Origin: Bacteroidales bacterium
GTDB taxonomy: Bacteria > Bacteroidota > Bacteroidia > Bacteroidales > WCHB1-69
Assembly (NCBI GenBank): GCA_012838875.1
Contig: DUOL01000157.1
Location: forward strand, 1-19,692
Length of the DNA stretch: 19,692 bases
Reading direction: 5' to 3'
Shown here: piece after piece, positions 1 to 7,533 of the stretch
Layout of the letters: each line of letters starts with the position of its first letter
How positions within the stretch are numbered: the first letter of the stretch is position 1
Translations under genes and position numbers: made by a program
The notes under the pieces: model-generated
Database searches by the model: none
Told to the model about the DNA's origin: nothing
Seen by the model: only the letters and a program-made list of their open reading frames with translations

Positions 1-163
1 TGCGTGAGGGCGCAGCCGTATAGCCCGCAAAGGAAGGAGCTTTGAAGAGCAAGGAGAAAAAGAGCGCCTTTAGAAGCTCCTTTTTCGACTATGCTATTCA
101 TAGCTCCTTCCTGCGGACTTGGAGGCGAAGACCGACCCCGAGCGTAGCGAGGGGGCACGCCCT
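1..163 (+). repeat. GC-rich structured intergenic element, copy 1 (left part cut by window edge)
   Basis: This GC-rich block stands out from the AT-rich surroundings. It shares its outer parts with the blocks at 11561, 13352 and 19608: a left part GCGTGAGGGCGCAG and AGCCCGCAA, and a right part running from GCGGACTTGGA to GGGGGCACGCCCT. The centre can fold: positions 31-41 (AGGAAGGAGCT) pair perfectly with 102-112, and 56-65 pair with 76-86 apart from one bulge. The loop contains CTTTAGAAGCTC, nearly as in copy 3. The outer stem sequence is unlike that of the other copies. It contains no credible gene. The CCT end lies 38 bases past the stop codon of the minus-strand exporter gene. The left border is outside the window. 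Confidence 0.85.
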
Positions 164-201
164 AATAAAAAATATAAATAAATCTACTACTTGATTATAT
201 A

Positions 202-1293
202 TTAAAATCCTAAAAAGAAACCTAATAATCCTACGCACAGCCCGACCAGCACACTGATGGCTTTCATGAGGAAAAAGTTTGAACGGGAAGAGGCTAATAA
301 CGGCAAAGCACCGTGACCGTCTTGGACAATGGAACTTGATAGTAAAATACTGAACGGGATTGAGCCGTTGAAGAAAAGTATGACAAATATTAAATGCGGT
401 CCGGACTCCGGAATAATACCAATGAGGACTGCTAATAAGATGAGTAAGAATGTTGTCCACTGGTTGTTTTTAATAAAAGCCTCGATATCAAACAGTTGAT
501 AAGAGAATTTAAGAAGTAAAAGGACGGCGAAAGTCCAGAGAAGTACTTTTAAAAGGTGTTTTTTAATGACGTGTTTCCAAAGATGAGATTGGAGGAAGTG
601 TTCGGAAGAAAAGGCGACAATAAATAGGGTTAACAGAGCAAGTGTGAGAAAAAGAATGTTTTCCCATGAAAAAATAGAGTGATGGTGATGATGGTGTACT
701 TCTCCTATTGTCGGTAAACCTCCATGTTGGTGTGAAAAAACTCCTGTCAGAATAGCAATGATATAGAGTAATAAACAGATAATGAGAAATATTCTTTGAA
801 AAGAGGTGCGGGTTATGTTTTTTAACAACAAATGGTTTTTTGTGTGAATATGTACATCTTCGTGTATTTCAAAAAAATGGTTATCTCTTTTTAATTTTTT
901 ATGTTTAAAAAATAAATCGGTGAGAACGCCGGTAACAGTACCGACAATTAGTAATATTAGAGAGAGGATGAGGAAGATTTTAGGGCTATACGCAAAAATT
1001 ACAAATGCTTCATCTCCATGTGTGCAAATCATGCCTGCTACTAATGCTCCGAAGGAGAGTAGGCGGTGAGTGAATAAGGAAACGATAGTAAAACCGCCAA
1101 TACAACCGGGTATTAGTCCTAATAAAGAGGCAAAAATAATTTGCAGAAAAGGACGATTTTGTAAGCTGGTCAGTAATTTACCCGAAGAATTAACATTAAT
1201 AAATTCAATGAAAATCATCATCATCATTACCAAATAGGTAATCGTTAATGTACTTTTTATTACATCTAAGATGATGTGATAATCAATAGACAT
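202..1293 (-). CDS. Putative manganese/heavy-metal exporter, 10-TM (ArsP_2-like)
   Basis: A 363-residue polytopic inner-membrane protein, with roughly five hydrophobic segments in each half. The first half carries G-L-I-P-G-C-I-G-G-F (about 59-68) followed by H-G-D-E-A-F (about 92-97). The second half has an echo, G-I-I-P-E-S-G-P-H and then Q-D-G-H-G-A (about 292-330), which suggests an inverted-repeat transporter fold. This matches the family annotated in Bacteroidota as putative manganese transporter or 10TM heavy-metal exporter. The linker between the halves is rich in histidine, with H-E-D-V-H-I-H near 144-150 and six consecutive histidines at about 200-205, plausibly a metal-sensing or metal-buffering loop. 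It starts 3 bases after recR ends, so it is probably translated from the same message. The substrate is inferred from the family only. Confidence 0.75.
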   Translation of the reverse strand: MSIDYHIILDVIKSTLTITYLVMMMMIFIEFINVNSSGKLLTSLQNRPFLQIIFASLLGLIPGCIGGFTIVSLFTHRLLSFGALVAGMICTHGDEAFVIFAYSPKIFLILSLILLIVGTVTGVLTDLFFKHKKLKRDNHFFEIHEDVHIHTKNHLLLKNITRTSFQRIFLIICLLLYIIAILTGVFSHQHGGLPTIGEVHHHHHHSIFSWENILFLTLALLTLFIVAFSSEHFLQSHLWKHVIKKHLLKVLLWTFAVLLLLKFSYQLFDIEAFIKNNQWTTFLLILLAVLIGIIPESGPHLIFVILFFNGSIPFSILLSSSIVQDGHGALPLLASSRSNFFLMKAISVLVGLCVGLLGFFLGF

Positions 1294-1296
1294 TGT

Positions 1297-1923
1297 TTAA
1301 TTATTTTTTGAATAGGCAGTTTCGAAATTTGTACGTCCGATAAGAGAGCGACCAAGGGTTACTTCGTCTGTAAACTCTAACTCTTCACCTACACCGATGC
1401 CGCGTGCGATAGTAGAAACAACTTTAACTTTGTCGGAAATATTTTGGTAGATGAAAAAATTGGTTGTATCTCCTTCAACAGTAGTTGGTAGGGCTAAAAT
1501 AACCTCTTCTACAGGGTTGTTATTAATTTTCTCAAAAAGATGTTCTAATGTAAGTTGTTCGGGACCGATTCCATTAATTGGAGAAATAATTCCTCCTAAA
1601 ACGTGATAAACACCATTAAACTGATGTGTAGCTTCGATGGCAATTACATCTCTAATATCTTGAACGACACAAATGAGTTGGTGGTTGCGCTTAGGGTTAG
1701 TACAAATAGTGCAAACAGGAGTGTCTGATAAATTGTGGCATTCTTGACAAGTATGTAGCTCTGATTTAAGGCGTGAGATAGCACTTAAAAGTTGCTCAAC
1801 TTCAATATTTTCAAGTTGATGCAAATGCAAGGCGAGTCGCAGTGCTGTTCGGCGACCGATACCCGGAAGCTTTGCTATTTCTTCGATAGCTTTATCCAAT
1901 ATTTTAGAAAAATTTTGAATCAT
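1297..1923 (-). CDS. recR: Recombination protein RecR
   Basis: A 208-residue protein of normal length for RecR, the zinc-finger/TOPRIM protein that works with RecF and RecO to load RecA on gapped DNA in the cytoplasm. The N-terminus has the helix-hairpin-helix L-P-G-I-G-R-R-T-A (about 19-27). A four-cysteine zinc finger, C-x2-C then C-x2-C, lies near residues 59-74. The TOPRIM domain begins at I-C-V-V-Q-D-I-R-D (about 84-92) and contains the family-typical Y-H-V-L-G-G-I-I-S-P-I-N-G-I-G-P segment. The gene lies 6 bases after the DUF4293 gene and 3 bases before the exporter gene, in a tight minus-strand run. All expected motifs are intact. Confidence 0.97.
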   Translation of the reverse strand: MIQNFSKILDKAIEEIAKLPGIGRRTALRLALHLHQLENIEVEQLLSAISRLKSELHTCQECHNLSDTPVCTICTNPKRNHQLICVVQDIRDVIAIEATHQFNGVYHVLGGIISPINGIGPEQLTLEHLFEKINNNPVEEVILALPTTVEGDTTNFFIYQNISDKVKVVSTIARGIGVGEELEFTDEVTLGRSLIGRTNFETAYSKNN

Positions 1924-1929
1924 ATCGAC

Positions 1930-2406
1930 TTAGCGTAAACGGTCGGCAGCACGTATTTTTTTTTCATCTTTTCTTATTGCACGTGTTGACATATAGATAA
2001 AAAAAGCAGGTATTGCACAAGTCATAATCCAAGGATTGGACTTGAAATCATTTGCGGTTGTGCTAATGCCTTGTTGTACAAAAATAAAATCAGGGCATAT
2101 ATAGAGCATGAAAACGATGATAATTAGAAAAAGCATTAAGTTAAAGGCATTGAGTTTAAGTTGTCGTCTCCTATTTTTGTATTGAAAAATAGTATAAAAT
2201 GATAAAAATGCCGATATAATTAGCATGATGGCTATATAGAAAGTGTATAATTTAACGTCACCGTTTGGAATATTTTCTTTAAGAAAAAAAGCATCGAAAA
2301 TATAATCTGCTTGGTCCGTGTATACATGTCCAATAGGAATAAAAAGTAGAATTATTGCGGTAATAGAGGCAAAAAATAATAAAATAGATTGGATTCGTTG
2401 AATCAT
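1930..2406 (-). CDS. DUF4293 family membrane protein
   Basis: A 158-residue protein with four hydrophobic segments (about 6-26, 53-74, 86-104 and 126-142) and a basic C-terminus ending A-A-D-R-L-R. The opening M-I-Q-R-I-Q-S-I and this ending are typical of the Bacteroidota-specific DUF4293 family, which has no assigned function. It is predicted to be an inner-membrane protein. It starts 18 bases after the LEA-like lipoprotein gene and ends 6 bases before recR, so the three are probably cotranscribed. The neighbourhood gives no clear functional hint, because RecR is a DNA-repair protein and the remaining neighbours are envelope proteins. Confidence 0.8.
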   Translation of the reverse strand: MIQRIQSILLFFASITAIILLFIPIGHVYTDQADYIFDAFFLKENIPNGDVKLYTFYIAIMLIISAFLSFYTIFQYKNRRRQLKLNAFNLMLFLIIIVFMLYICPDFIFVQQGISTTANDFKSNPWIMTCAIPAFFIYMSTRAIRKDEKKIRAADRLR

Positions 2407-2424
2407 AATGAAAAGATTTAAAGT

Positions 2425-3000
2425 TTATTGAAATGTTTTATTTAAAGTGATATAAGACATTTTAATATTTCTATCGGCAATTTTAACATAAGGACGAAAT
2501 TTTAAAGCAACCTTTGAAGGATTTCCTATCCCGTAATTGGTTAATTGTCCAACTAAATTAAGGAAACTTTCCAATGTTTCAGCTTGTAAAACCTCTCTGA
2601 CATCAATTCTCATTGGGATTGGTATAATTTGTTGCGTTCCGTTTGCCGGGATAGAAAGATTAATTTTAGGATTGCTTCCGTCTATTAATTTTTTCCCGTC
2701 TAATTGTAATTCGTAGTCAAAACCGCCAAGTGCGGCAGGCTGGCTGGTTTTATTTCTTGCAATAACATTCATATTACAAGTAATAGTAAAATCTTTTCTA
2801 GCGATGGCGGCGGCGGCTTTTGCGGCGTCAGCTACCGATAAATCATTAACACTTTTAACCTTAGATAAATTAATACCTGCCCAATTAATATTAACAATAT
2901 CACCCATTTGATATTGTAAATTAACCATATTTAATGCACGCTGTATGGCACAGCCTGAAAATAGAAGCACTATTGCCGCTAAAATTGTAATTTTTTTCAT
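2425..3000 (-). CDS. LEA type 2-like lipoprotein
   Basis: The product starting at 3000 has a textbook lipoprotein signal: M-K-K, a hydrophobic run and the lipobox F-S-G-C with Cys17. An in-frame ATG at 3021 would add seven residues and spoil the signal, so 3000 is preferred. The mature part alternates hydrophobic and polar residues, contains N-V-I-A-R-N-K-T and L-D-G-K-K-L-I-D-G, and ends in K-M-S-Y-I-T-L-N-K-T-F. This resembles the LEA14 / water-stress-and-hypersensitive-response beta-sandwich lipoproteins common in Bacteroidota. It is probably anchored in the outer membrane facing the periplasm; its function is unknown. It begins 23 bases after the dipeptidyl peptidase gene and is likely in the same operon. 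Confidence 0.7.
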   Translation of the reverse strand: MKKITILAAIVLLFSGCAIQRALNMVNLQYQMGDIVNINWAGINLSKVKSVNDLSVADAAKAAAAIARKDFTITCNMNVIARNKTSQPAALGGFDYELQLDGKKLIDGSNPKINLSIPANGTQQIIPIPMRIDVREVLQAETLESFLNLVGQLTNYGIGNPSKVALKFRPYVKIADRNIKMSYITLNKTFQ

Positions 3001-3023
3001 AGCTCTATAGAATCTGAACAAAT

Positions 3024-5078
3024 TTATGGTAAATAACTATATTTTTTACTGTATTCCAGCATTTGTTGGGTGTAATCGTTAGGATATTCAATTTGGATAT
3101 CTACAATTTTATCTCCTTTTTTAACAATTTTAAATTCGGGGTTAATAAATCCGCCGTAAGGCGCAATATTAAGGGGTGCAAAACGCTCCTTAACTTCTTT
3201 ATGTATATCATAATCTATTTTTACTCCGTATGTTTCAACTATTTTTCTTGCTGCTTCGTAATCACCGGTAGATTTGATTTTTTGAATTTCCGCTAATAGT
3301 TGAGCAAACAATTTTCGTAATTCGACGTAGTCATTAATTTTGATATATGTTTTTCCGTTTTTCATCACTTTTTCGATGACATTTTTTTCTAAACCGTTTT
3401 CGTAGCACCAATTTGCGATTAATGCACGGTTTCTCATGTGTGCTTGCGAAATATCATCACCTAAATTAATACGGTTTAGTTGGAGCATCATGCCGTTTAA
3501 AATATATTTGTAATAGCATGCTTTGTAGGCTTCCGGGTCGGGGAGCAGGTTAAGTTCCAACATTTTATCATCGGCAATATAATAGAGTGAAAAAAGGTCG
3601 GCGCGTGTCTCTTCAATAGGAGAATGATAGTTCTTTAGCATACCATCTTCAATACCCGGTAGCATTTGACCGGAGCCGTGTCCGAGGCATTCGTGTAAAT
3701 CTACTTGTAAATTGTCGGCTTCGTAGCCATATTTTTTTGCTAATTCAATTTCCTTTTCCGAATAATAGAACTCTTGGGCGCTTCCGTTCTTCATGCGTGC
3801 TTGATGGTAAGCGTACATAATGTTACTCATTGTAACGGATTTTGACCCATGATGTTTTCTAATCCAGTTAGCATTAGGTAAATTGATGCCGATTGGCGTA
3901 GCAGGATAGCACTCTCCGCCCAATTGAGCAACCGTAATAACTTTTGCCATAACACCTTTAACCTCTTTCTTTTTATAAATAGCATCAATAGGGGAGTTGT
4001 CTTCGAACCACTGAGCATTTTCACTTATCAGCTCCGTTCTTTTATTATTTTCCAAATCTTTAAAGTTAACTACCGCTTCCCAAGTCGCTTTTTGTCCAAG
4101 CGGGTCGGTGTAAACTTCAATAAAGCCATTCACGTAGTCAACAAGCGAGTTAACATCTTTAACCCAAAGGATATTATAATCGTCCCACGTTTTTAAATCG
4201 CCGGAAGTATAGTATTCTATAAGTTTGAGGATATGATTTTTTTGTTCTTCATTTTCAGCTACGGTAGAGGCTTTTTCCAGCCAATAAACTATTTTTTCGA
4301 TAGCCGGTCCGTACAGACCACCCACTTTCCACGGCAATTCAACAACTCTTCCATCTTTATCTTTCGTTACTTTCGTATTTAAACCATAAGAGATAGGCTC
4401 TTCTTTATTGGCATTGATATCATTTTTCTTAAGGTCGGCATAGTATTTCTCAACTTCTTTTTGAGTTACGTTTTCGTAAAAATTAACTGCCGAATTAGTT
4501 ACCAAATCTTTTTTAACATCTTGACAAATTTTAAGAGGTTCAATGTTTTCATTAAAGATAATATCGGTAACCCATTTTTTAAAATCGCCAAATGATTGAT
4601 TGGTAGCAACAGGGAAGTCGTTTTCGGAAGAGTTATTTAATAAATTTTCAAAATAGTCGGTTGATATTTCCGGATAAAACTTAGCATTAGAGTAATGATG
4701 GTGCATTCCGTTGGAAAACCAAAAGCGTTTAACATAAACCATGAAAGCCTTCCAATTATCGTCATTTTTATCCCCTGAATAAGTGTTGACAATATTTTCT
4801 AAAGTTCGTTTTACCGTTAGATTATATTTCCCGTTTTGGTCAAAAATAATATCTCTTCCGCAGCGTGCCGCTTCACTTAAATAATAAATAAGCTCTTTTT
4901 GTTGTAACGAAAGTTTGTCCCAATTGTCGACTTGATAACGCATGATTTCAATATCCGCAAAGCGGTCGATGACATATTGAAATGTTTCACTATTTTTCTC
5001 TTCTTTATTTTTTTGTGATTGACAAGCCATTCCCAATAAGGCTAAACCTAAGAACATTATAACAACATTTTTTTTCAT
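3024..5078 (-). CDS. Dipeptidyl peptidase III-type zinc metallopeptidase (M49), lipoprotein
   Basis: A 684-residue protein with an N-terminal lipoprotein signal (lipobox G-M-A-C, Cys19). The zinc site is complete: H-E-C-L-G-H at 462-467, matching the M49 HEXXGH pattern, and E-E-T-R-A-D at 489-494, which supplies the third ligand. Family M49 removes dipeptides from the N-terminus of short peptides. HECLGH is the form I recall from the Bacteroides enzyme. The lipid anchor implies the mature protein faces the periplasm or the surface, which would suit uptake of peptides as nutrients. Homologues are sometimes mislabelled dihydrofolate reductase. It is the first gene of a five-gene minus-strand run, with a TAnnTTTG promoter box at 5113-5120, about 35 bases before the start codon. 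Confidence 0.9.
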   Translation of the reverse strand: MKKNVVIMFLGLALLGMACQSQKNKEEKNSETFQYVIDRFADIEIMRYQVDNWDKLSLQQKELIYYLSEAARCGRDIIFDQNGKYNLTVKRTLENIVNTYSGDKNDDNWKAFMVYVKRFWFSNGMHHHYSNAKFYPEISTDYFENLLNNSSENDFPVATNQSFGDFKKWVTDIIFNENIEPLKICQDVKKDLVTNSAVNFYENVTQKEVEKYYADLKKNDINANKEEPISYGLNTKVTKDKDGRVVELPWKVGGLYGPAIEKIVYWLEKASTVAENEEQKNHILKLIEYYTSGDLKTWDDYNILWVKDVNSLVDYVNGFIEVYTDPLGQKATWEAVVNFKDLENNKRTELISENAQWFEDNSPIDAIYKKKEVKGVMAKVITVAQLGGECYPATPIGINLPNANWIRKHHGSKSVTMSNIMYAYHQARMKNGSAQEFYYSEKEIELAKKYGYEADNLQVDLHECLGHGSGQMLPGIEDGMLKNYHSPIEETRADLFSLYYIADDKMLELNLLPDPEAYKACYYKYILNGMMLQLNRINLGDDISQAHMRNRALIANWCYENGLEKNVIEKVMKNGKTYIKINDYVELRKLFAQLLAEIQKIKSTGDYEAARKIVETYGVKIDYDIHKEVKERFAPLNIAPYGGFINPEFKIVKKGDKIVDIQIEYPNDYTQQMLEYSKKYSYLP

Positions 5079-5112
5079 AATTACAATATATTTAAACTTC
5101 TAATTTTGCTTG

Positions 5113-5120
5113 CAAAGGTA
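5113..5120 (-). promoter_or_regulatory. Bacteroidota -7 box for the dpp III-recR operon
   Basis: The minus strand reads TACCTTTG, a match to the Bacteroidetes TAnnTTTG -7 element, 35 bases before the start codon at 5078. No good -33 TTTG partner is visible at the usual spacing, so the assignment rests on the -7 box and its position. Confidence 0.5.
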
Positions 5121-5162
5121 CAAAAAAAGAAGTGATTTACATTAGATTTTAAAAGAAAATAA

Positions 5163-5867
5163 TTATTGGAAATTAAAGTTTCTCAGAAAACTAAATCCTA
5201 AATAATAGATGTCGTAAGGTTTGAAAGGGGGTAACTTACGGTCATTTCGAATGTAAAAACGCAGGATATTATTAGGGGAAATAGAATAGTCAAGTCCGAT
5301 TTTAGTACGCATGGATTCTAATCCGCTATCTTTTTTACGAAGTAAGAAAAATAGTTCTGCCGATGCGAAAAATAAAATAGGAGCTTCTTTCAAGCCATAT
5401 TCAAATTTTAATTCTTGTCGAAAATAGGATTCAATTTGTGCTATAGTATCTGATGGAAAATCGGAAAATGTATTTTGATAACGTAAACGGTACGAGCCGG
5501 TCAGTTGGTTAAACTCTTTTTGAAACGTAATATTTAAGTTTATTCTATATAGTAAATCAACTAATTGCTTAACATCGGAAAAATCCGTAATTAAATAGGA
5601 CCCAACTCCTAAAACACAATGATTATCTAACATTGTGTACTCCACATCAAATTTACTGGTAAACTTCTCAACGTTAGTAAATTTATCGAACATTCTAAAT
5701 TCATTTTTTACAATAAATTCCCAATTTTTCGATTTGTTAAAATGCAATTCCCCTGTAAAAATACCGCCAAAATCTTTTGATTGAGCCAAAGACCCCGAAG
5801 GTTTTTCAATAATTAAAAAGAATACAAGTAAAAGCGGAATTAGCAAAAGATTATATCTAACTATCAT
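5163..5867 (-). CDS. DUF2490-like outer-membrane beta-barrel protein
   Basis: A 234-residue protein with an N-terminal hydrophobic export signal (about 5-22, probable cleavage near S-L-A-Q). The rest is a run of alternating-polarity strands such as W-E-F-I-V-K-N-E-F-R, G-S-Y-R-L-R-Y-Q-N and D-I-Y-Y-L-G-F-S-F. This pattern, the aromatic-rich C-terminus and the phrase R-F-Y-I-R-N-D-R-K fit DUF2490, a Bacteroidota outer-membrane barrel family of unknown function. It has its own candidate promoter box at 5914-5921 and ends 84 bases before the dpp III start, so it is likely transcribed separately from that operon. The domain assignment is from the overall pattern, not from a diagnostic residue. 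Confidence 0.65.
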   Translation of the reverse strand: MIVRYNLLLIPLLLVFFLIIEKPSGSLAQSKDFGGIFTGELHFNKSKNWEFIVKNEFRMFDKFTNVEKFTSKFDVEYTMLDNHCVLGVGSYLITDFSDVKQLVDLLYRINLNITFQKEFNQLTGSYRLRYQNTFSDFPSDTIAQIESYFRQELKFEYGLKEAPILFFASAELFFLLRKKDSGLESMRTKIGLDYSISPNNILRFYIRNDRKLPPFKPYDIYYLGFSFLRNFNFQ

Positions 5868-5913
5868 TTCAAATTAACAATTGTAAATTAACTATCTGCA
5901 AATTAAGAAGCTG

Positions 5914-5921
5914 CAAAGATA
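5914..5921 (-). promoter_or_regulatory. Bacteroidota -7 box for the DUF2490 gene
   Basis: The minus strand reads TATCTTTG (TAnnTTTG), 47 bases before the start codon at 5867 and just outside the 3' end of the preceding minus-strand gene. No clear -33 partner is visible. Confidence 0.45.
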
Positions 5922-5930
5922 ACATTTTTT

Positions 5931-6539
5931 TTATTGGCAGGACGTAGTTTTTATATGATGCCATTCTAAATAAAATTGTAGAAATTGCAATCCGGCCGCT
6001 TGAAGTTTTAAAAAAATAGGATTTTTCTTGTAGGAAGGGTCAAAACATAAAAGATAAATCTCATTAAGACAATCCAATCGTTTTAATAGTTGAAACTCCG
6101 TCCAAACTTCATCGGTTCGGGCTTCGTTCTTGAGAAATATTTCGTGATAAATAAAAAGCGTATAGCTGTGTGGAGTGACGGAAATATCAGGTAATATATC
6201 AAATGGACTTGCTTCGTTTTGCTTGGCTTCTTGGAGTGTTGTAAATTTATCTTTTTTATTTTCTGATTCTATCTCTTCCGTGCAAACGGAGAGTTCATAG
6301 TACAATTGCTCAATGCGAAAATCGTGATTTAGTAATTTATTAGCTTGATGAAACAGAAATAGAAAATATTTTATTTTGTGAGGAAGCTGAAAAGCATCTA
6401 ATACTTCTTTCTCTTTATCCAAAAGAGCTATCTGATACTCGGCATCATATAATGAAAAATTGATGTTTTTTCCCGTTTCTATTAATTGAAAATAATCTAA
6501 AATTAAATTTCTAATTTTATTTTGGTAAAGACTTTCCAT
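5931..6539 (-). CDS. Unrecognised protein, 202 residues
   Basis: I do not recognise this protein. It has no signal peptide and no membrane segment. It is predicted to be mainly helical, rich in Leu, Phe, Glu and Lys, with heptad-like stretches around 45-90 (L-D-K-E-K-E-V-L-D-A-F and H-Q-A-N-K-L-L) and an acidic, low-complexity centre around 90-105. It is probably cytoplasmic. The gene starts 59 bases after the second rhomboid gene on the same strand, so it may be cotranscribed with the rhomboid pair. Codon use and base composition look like those of its neighbours. The length of the open frame and its position between well-supported genes make it a real gene. Confidence 0.75.
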   Translation of the reverse strand: MESLYQNKIRNLILDYFQLIETGKNINFSLYDAEYQIALLDKEKEVLDAFQLPHKIKYFLFLFHQANKLLNHDFRIEQLYYELSVCTEEIESENKKDKFTTLQEAKQNEASPFDILPDISVTPHSYTLFIYHEIFLKNEARTDEVWTEFQLLKRLDCLNEIYLLCFDPSYKKNPIFLKLQAAGLQFLQFYLEWHHIKTTSCQ

Positions 6540-6598
6540 TTTTTATAGATTAACGCTTTAAATACGAATAGGAGAGAAAAATGTTACAGCAAGAAAGG

Positions 6599-7501
6599 TT
6601 ATTTCCTACTTTTCGAAAAGAGAAACTCTTTTTCTTCAGCGGTTAAAGCGTCATAACCATTTTTAGAAATTTTATCTAAAATAGCATCAATTCTATCATT
6701 TTCAGCTTTCTTTTTTGCATTGTACTCTTCATCAGAAAGGGGGCGCGTATCGTATGAAGTACAATATTTCTTTTTTTTCTTCTTAGTAGTTTGATAGATA
6801 TTGTTTTTCATAGAGAAAAACATATAGGTCGCACCGTATAGGACACCGCCTAAATGGGCAATATGACCGCCGGCATTACTTTTAGAGATGCTCAGTAAAT
6901 CAATAACAATAAAGATTATCGTTATCCATTTTAGTTTTATTGGTCCCAAAAATACAATTTGTAAATTATATTGCGGTTTATAAACGGTAATAGCGGCTAA
7001 TATCGCCATAATGCTTCCGGACGCTCCAAAAGCCATAGAAGTTGGCAGAACATTTTGAAAAACGGGAAAAATATTGTAGGCAAAAGCATAAACGAGATTG
7101 CCGAAGACGCCGCCGAGCAGATAAGTAAGGAGGAGCTTTTTTTCACTAATATATTGTAGGAAAATCCTTCCTGCTATCCAAAACATAAGCATATTGAATA
7201 AAATATGCCAAAAATGGATGTGGAAAAATAGTGAAGTGATAATTGACCAAGGACGGTAAAGAAAATTATGAATAGACGCAGGAAACGAGAGTGATAAAAC
7301 TATTTTTGACAAAACGACTTCATCAAAATCATTCGACATTAAAAATCCGATTAGCGATAAGAGATATTTAAGTATTAAAAAAATAAAATATACCGCAAGG
7401 TTAATGATTATAAGTCTATTAAGATAGGAGCGTTTTTGAAAAAAATGTTTTAATAGATATTTTCCATTAAAGTTTGAGAGTAAAGGATTGGTGAAGCGCA
7501 T
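6599..7501 (-). CDS. Rhomboid family intramembrane serine protease (second of a tandem pair)
   Basis: A 300-residue polytopic protein with about six membrane segments. Rhomboid hallmarks are present in order: H-x3-N in H-I-L-F-N-M (about 99-104), the serine motif G-A-S-G-S with Ser161, and the histidine motif A-H-L-G-G with His216. The Ser/His dyad is therefore intact. Rhomboids cleave single-pass membrane proteins within or near the bilayer. The C-terminal tail (about 235-300) is cytosolic-looking and very basic, with a K-K-K-K-K-K-K stretch followed by an acidic, coiled segment. It starts 32 bases after the preceding rhomboid gene, so the two are probably one transcript. The substrate is unknown. 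Confidence 0.93.
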   Translation of the reverse strand: MRFTNPLLSNFNGKYLLKHFFQKRSYLNRLIIINLAVYFIFLILKYLLSLIGFLMSNDFDEVVLSKIVLSLSFPASIHNFLYRPWSIITSLFFHIHFWHILFNMLMFWIAGRIFLQYISEKKLLLTYLLGGVFGNLVYAFAYNIFPVFQNVLPTSMAFGASGSIMAILAAITVYKPQYNLQIVFLGPIKLKWITIIFIVIDLLSISKSNAGGHIAHLGGVLYGATYMFFSMKNNIYQTTKKKKKKYCTSYDTRPLSDEEYNAKKKAENDRIDAILDKISKNGYDALTAEEKEFLFSKSRK

Positions 7502-7533
7502 ATAAAATAACCTATTTTTTAAATCATAGTTTT

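Noticed and set aside
98..460. Minus-strand open frame of 120 codons
   Set aside because: It overlaps the exporter gene in another frame on the same strand and continues into element copy 1; no protein-like features.
202..1293. Manganese riboswitch in front of the exporter gene
   Set aside because: The gene starts 3 bases after recR, so there is no leader in which a yybP-ykoY-type riboswitch could lie.
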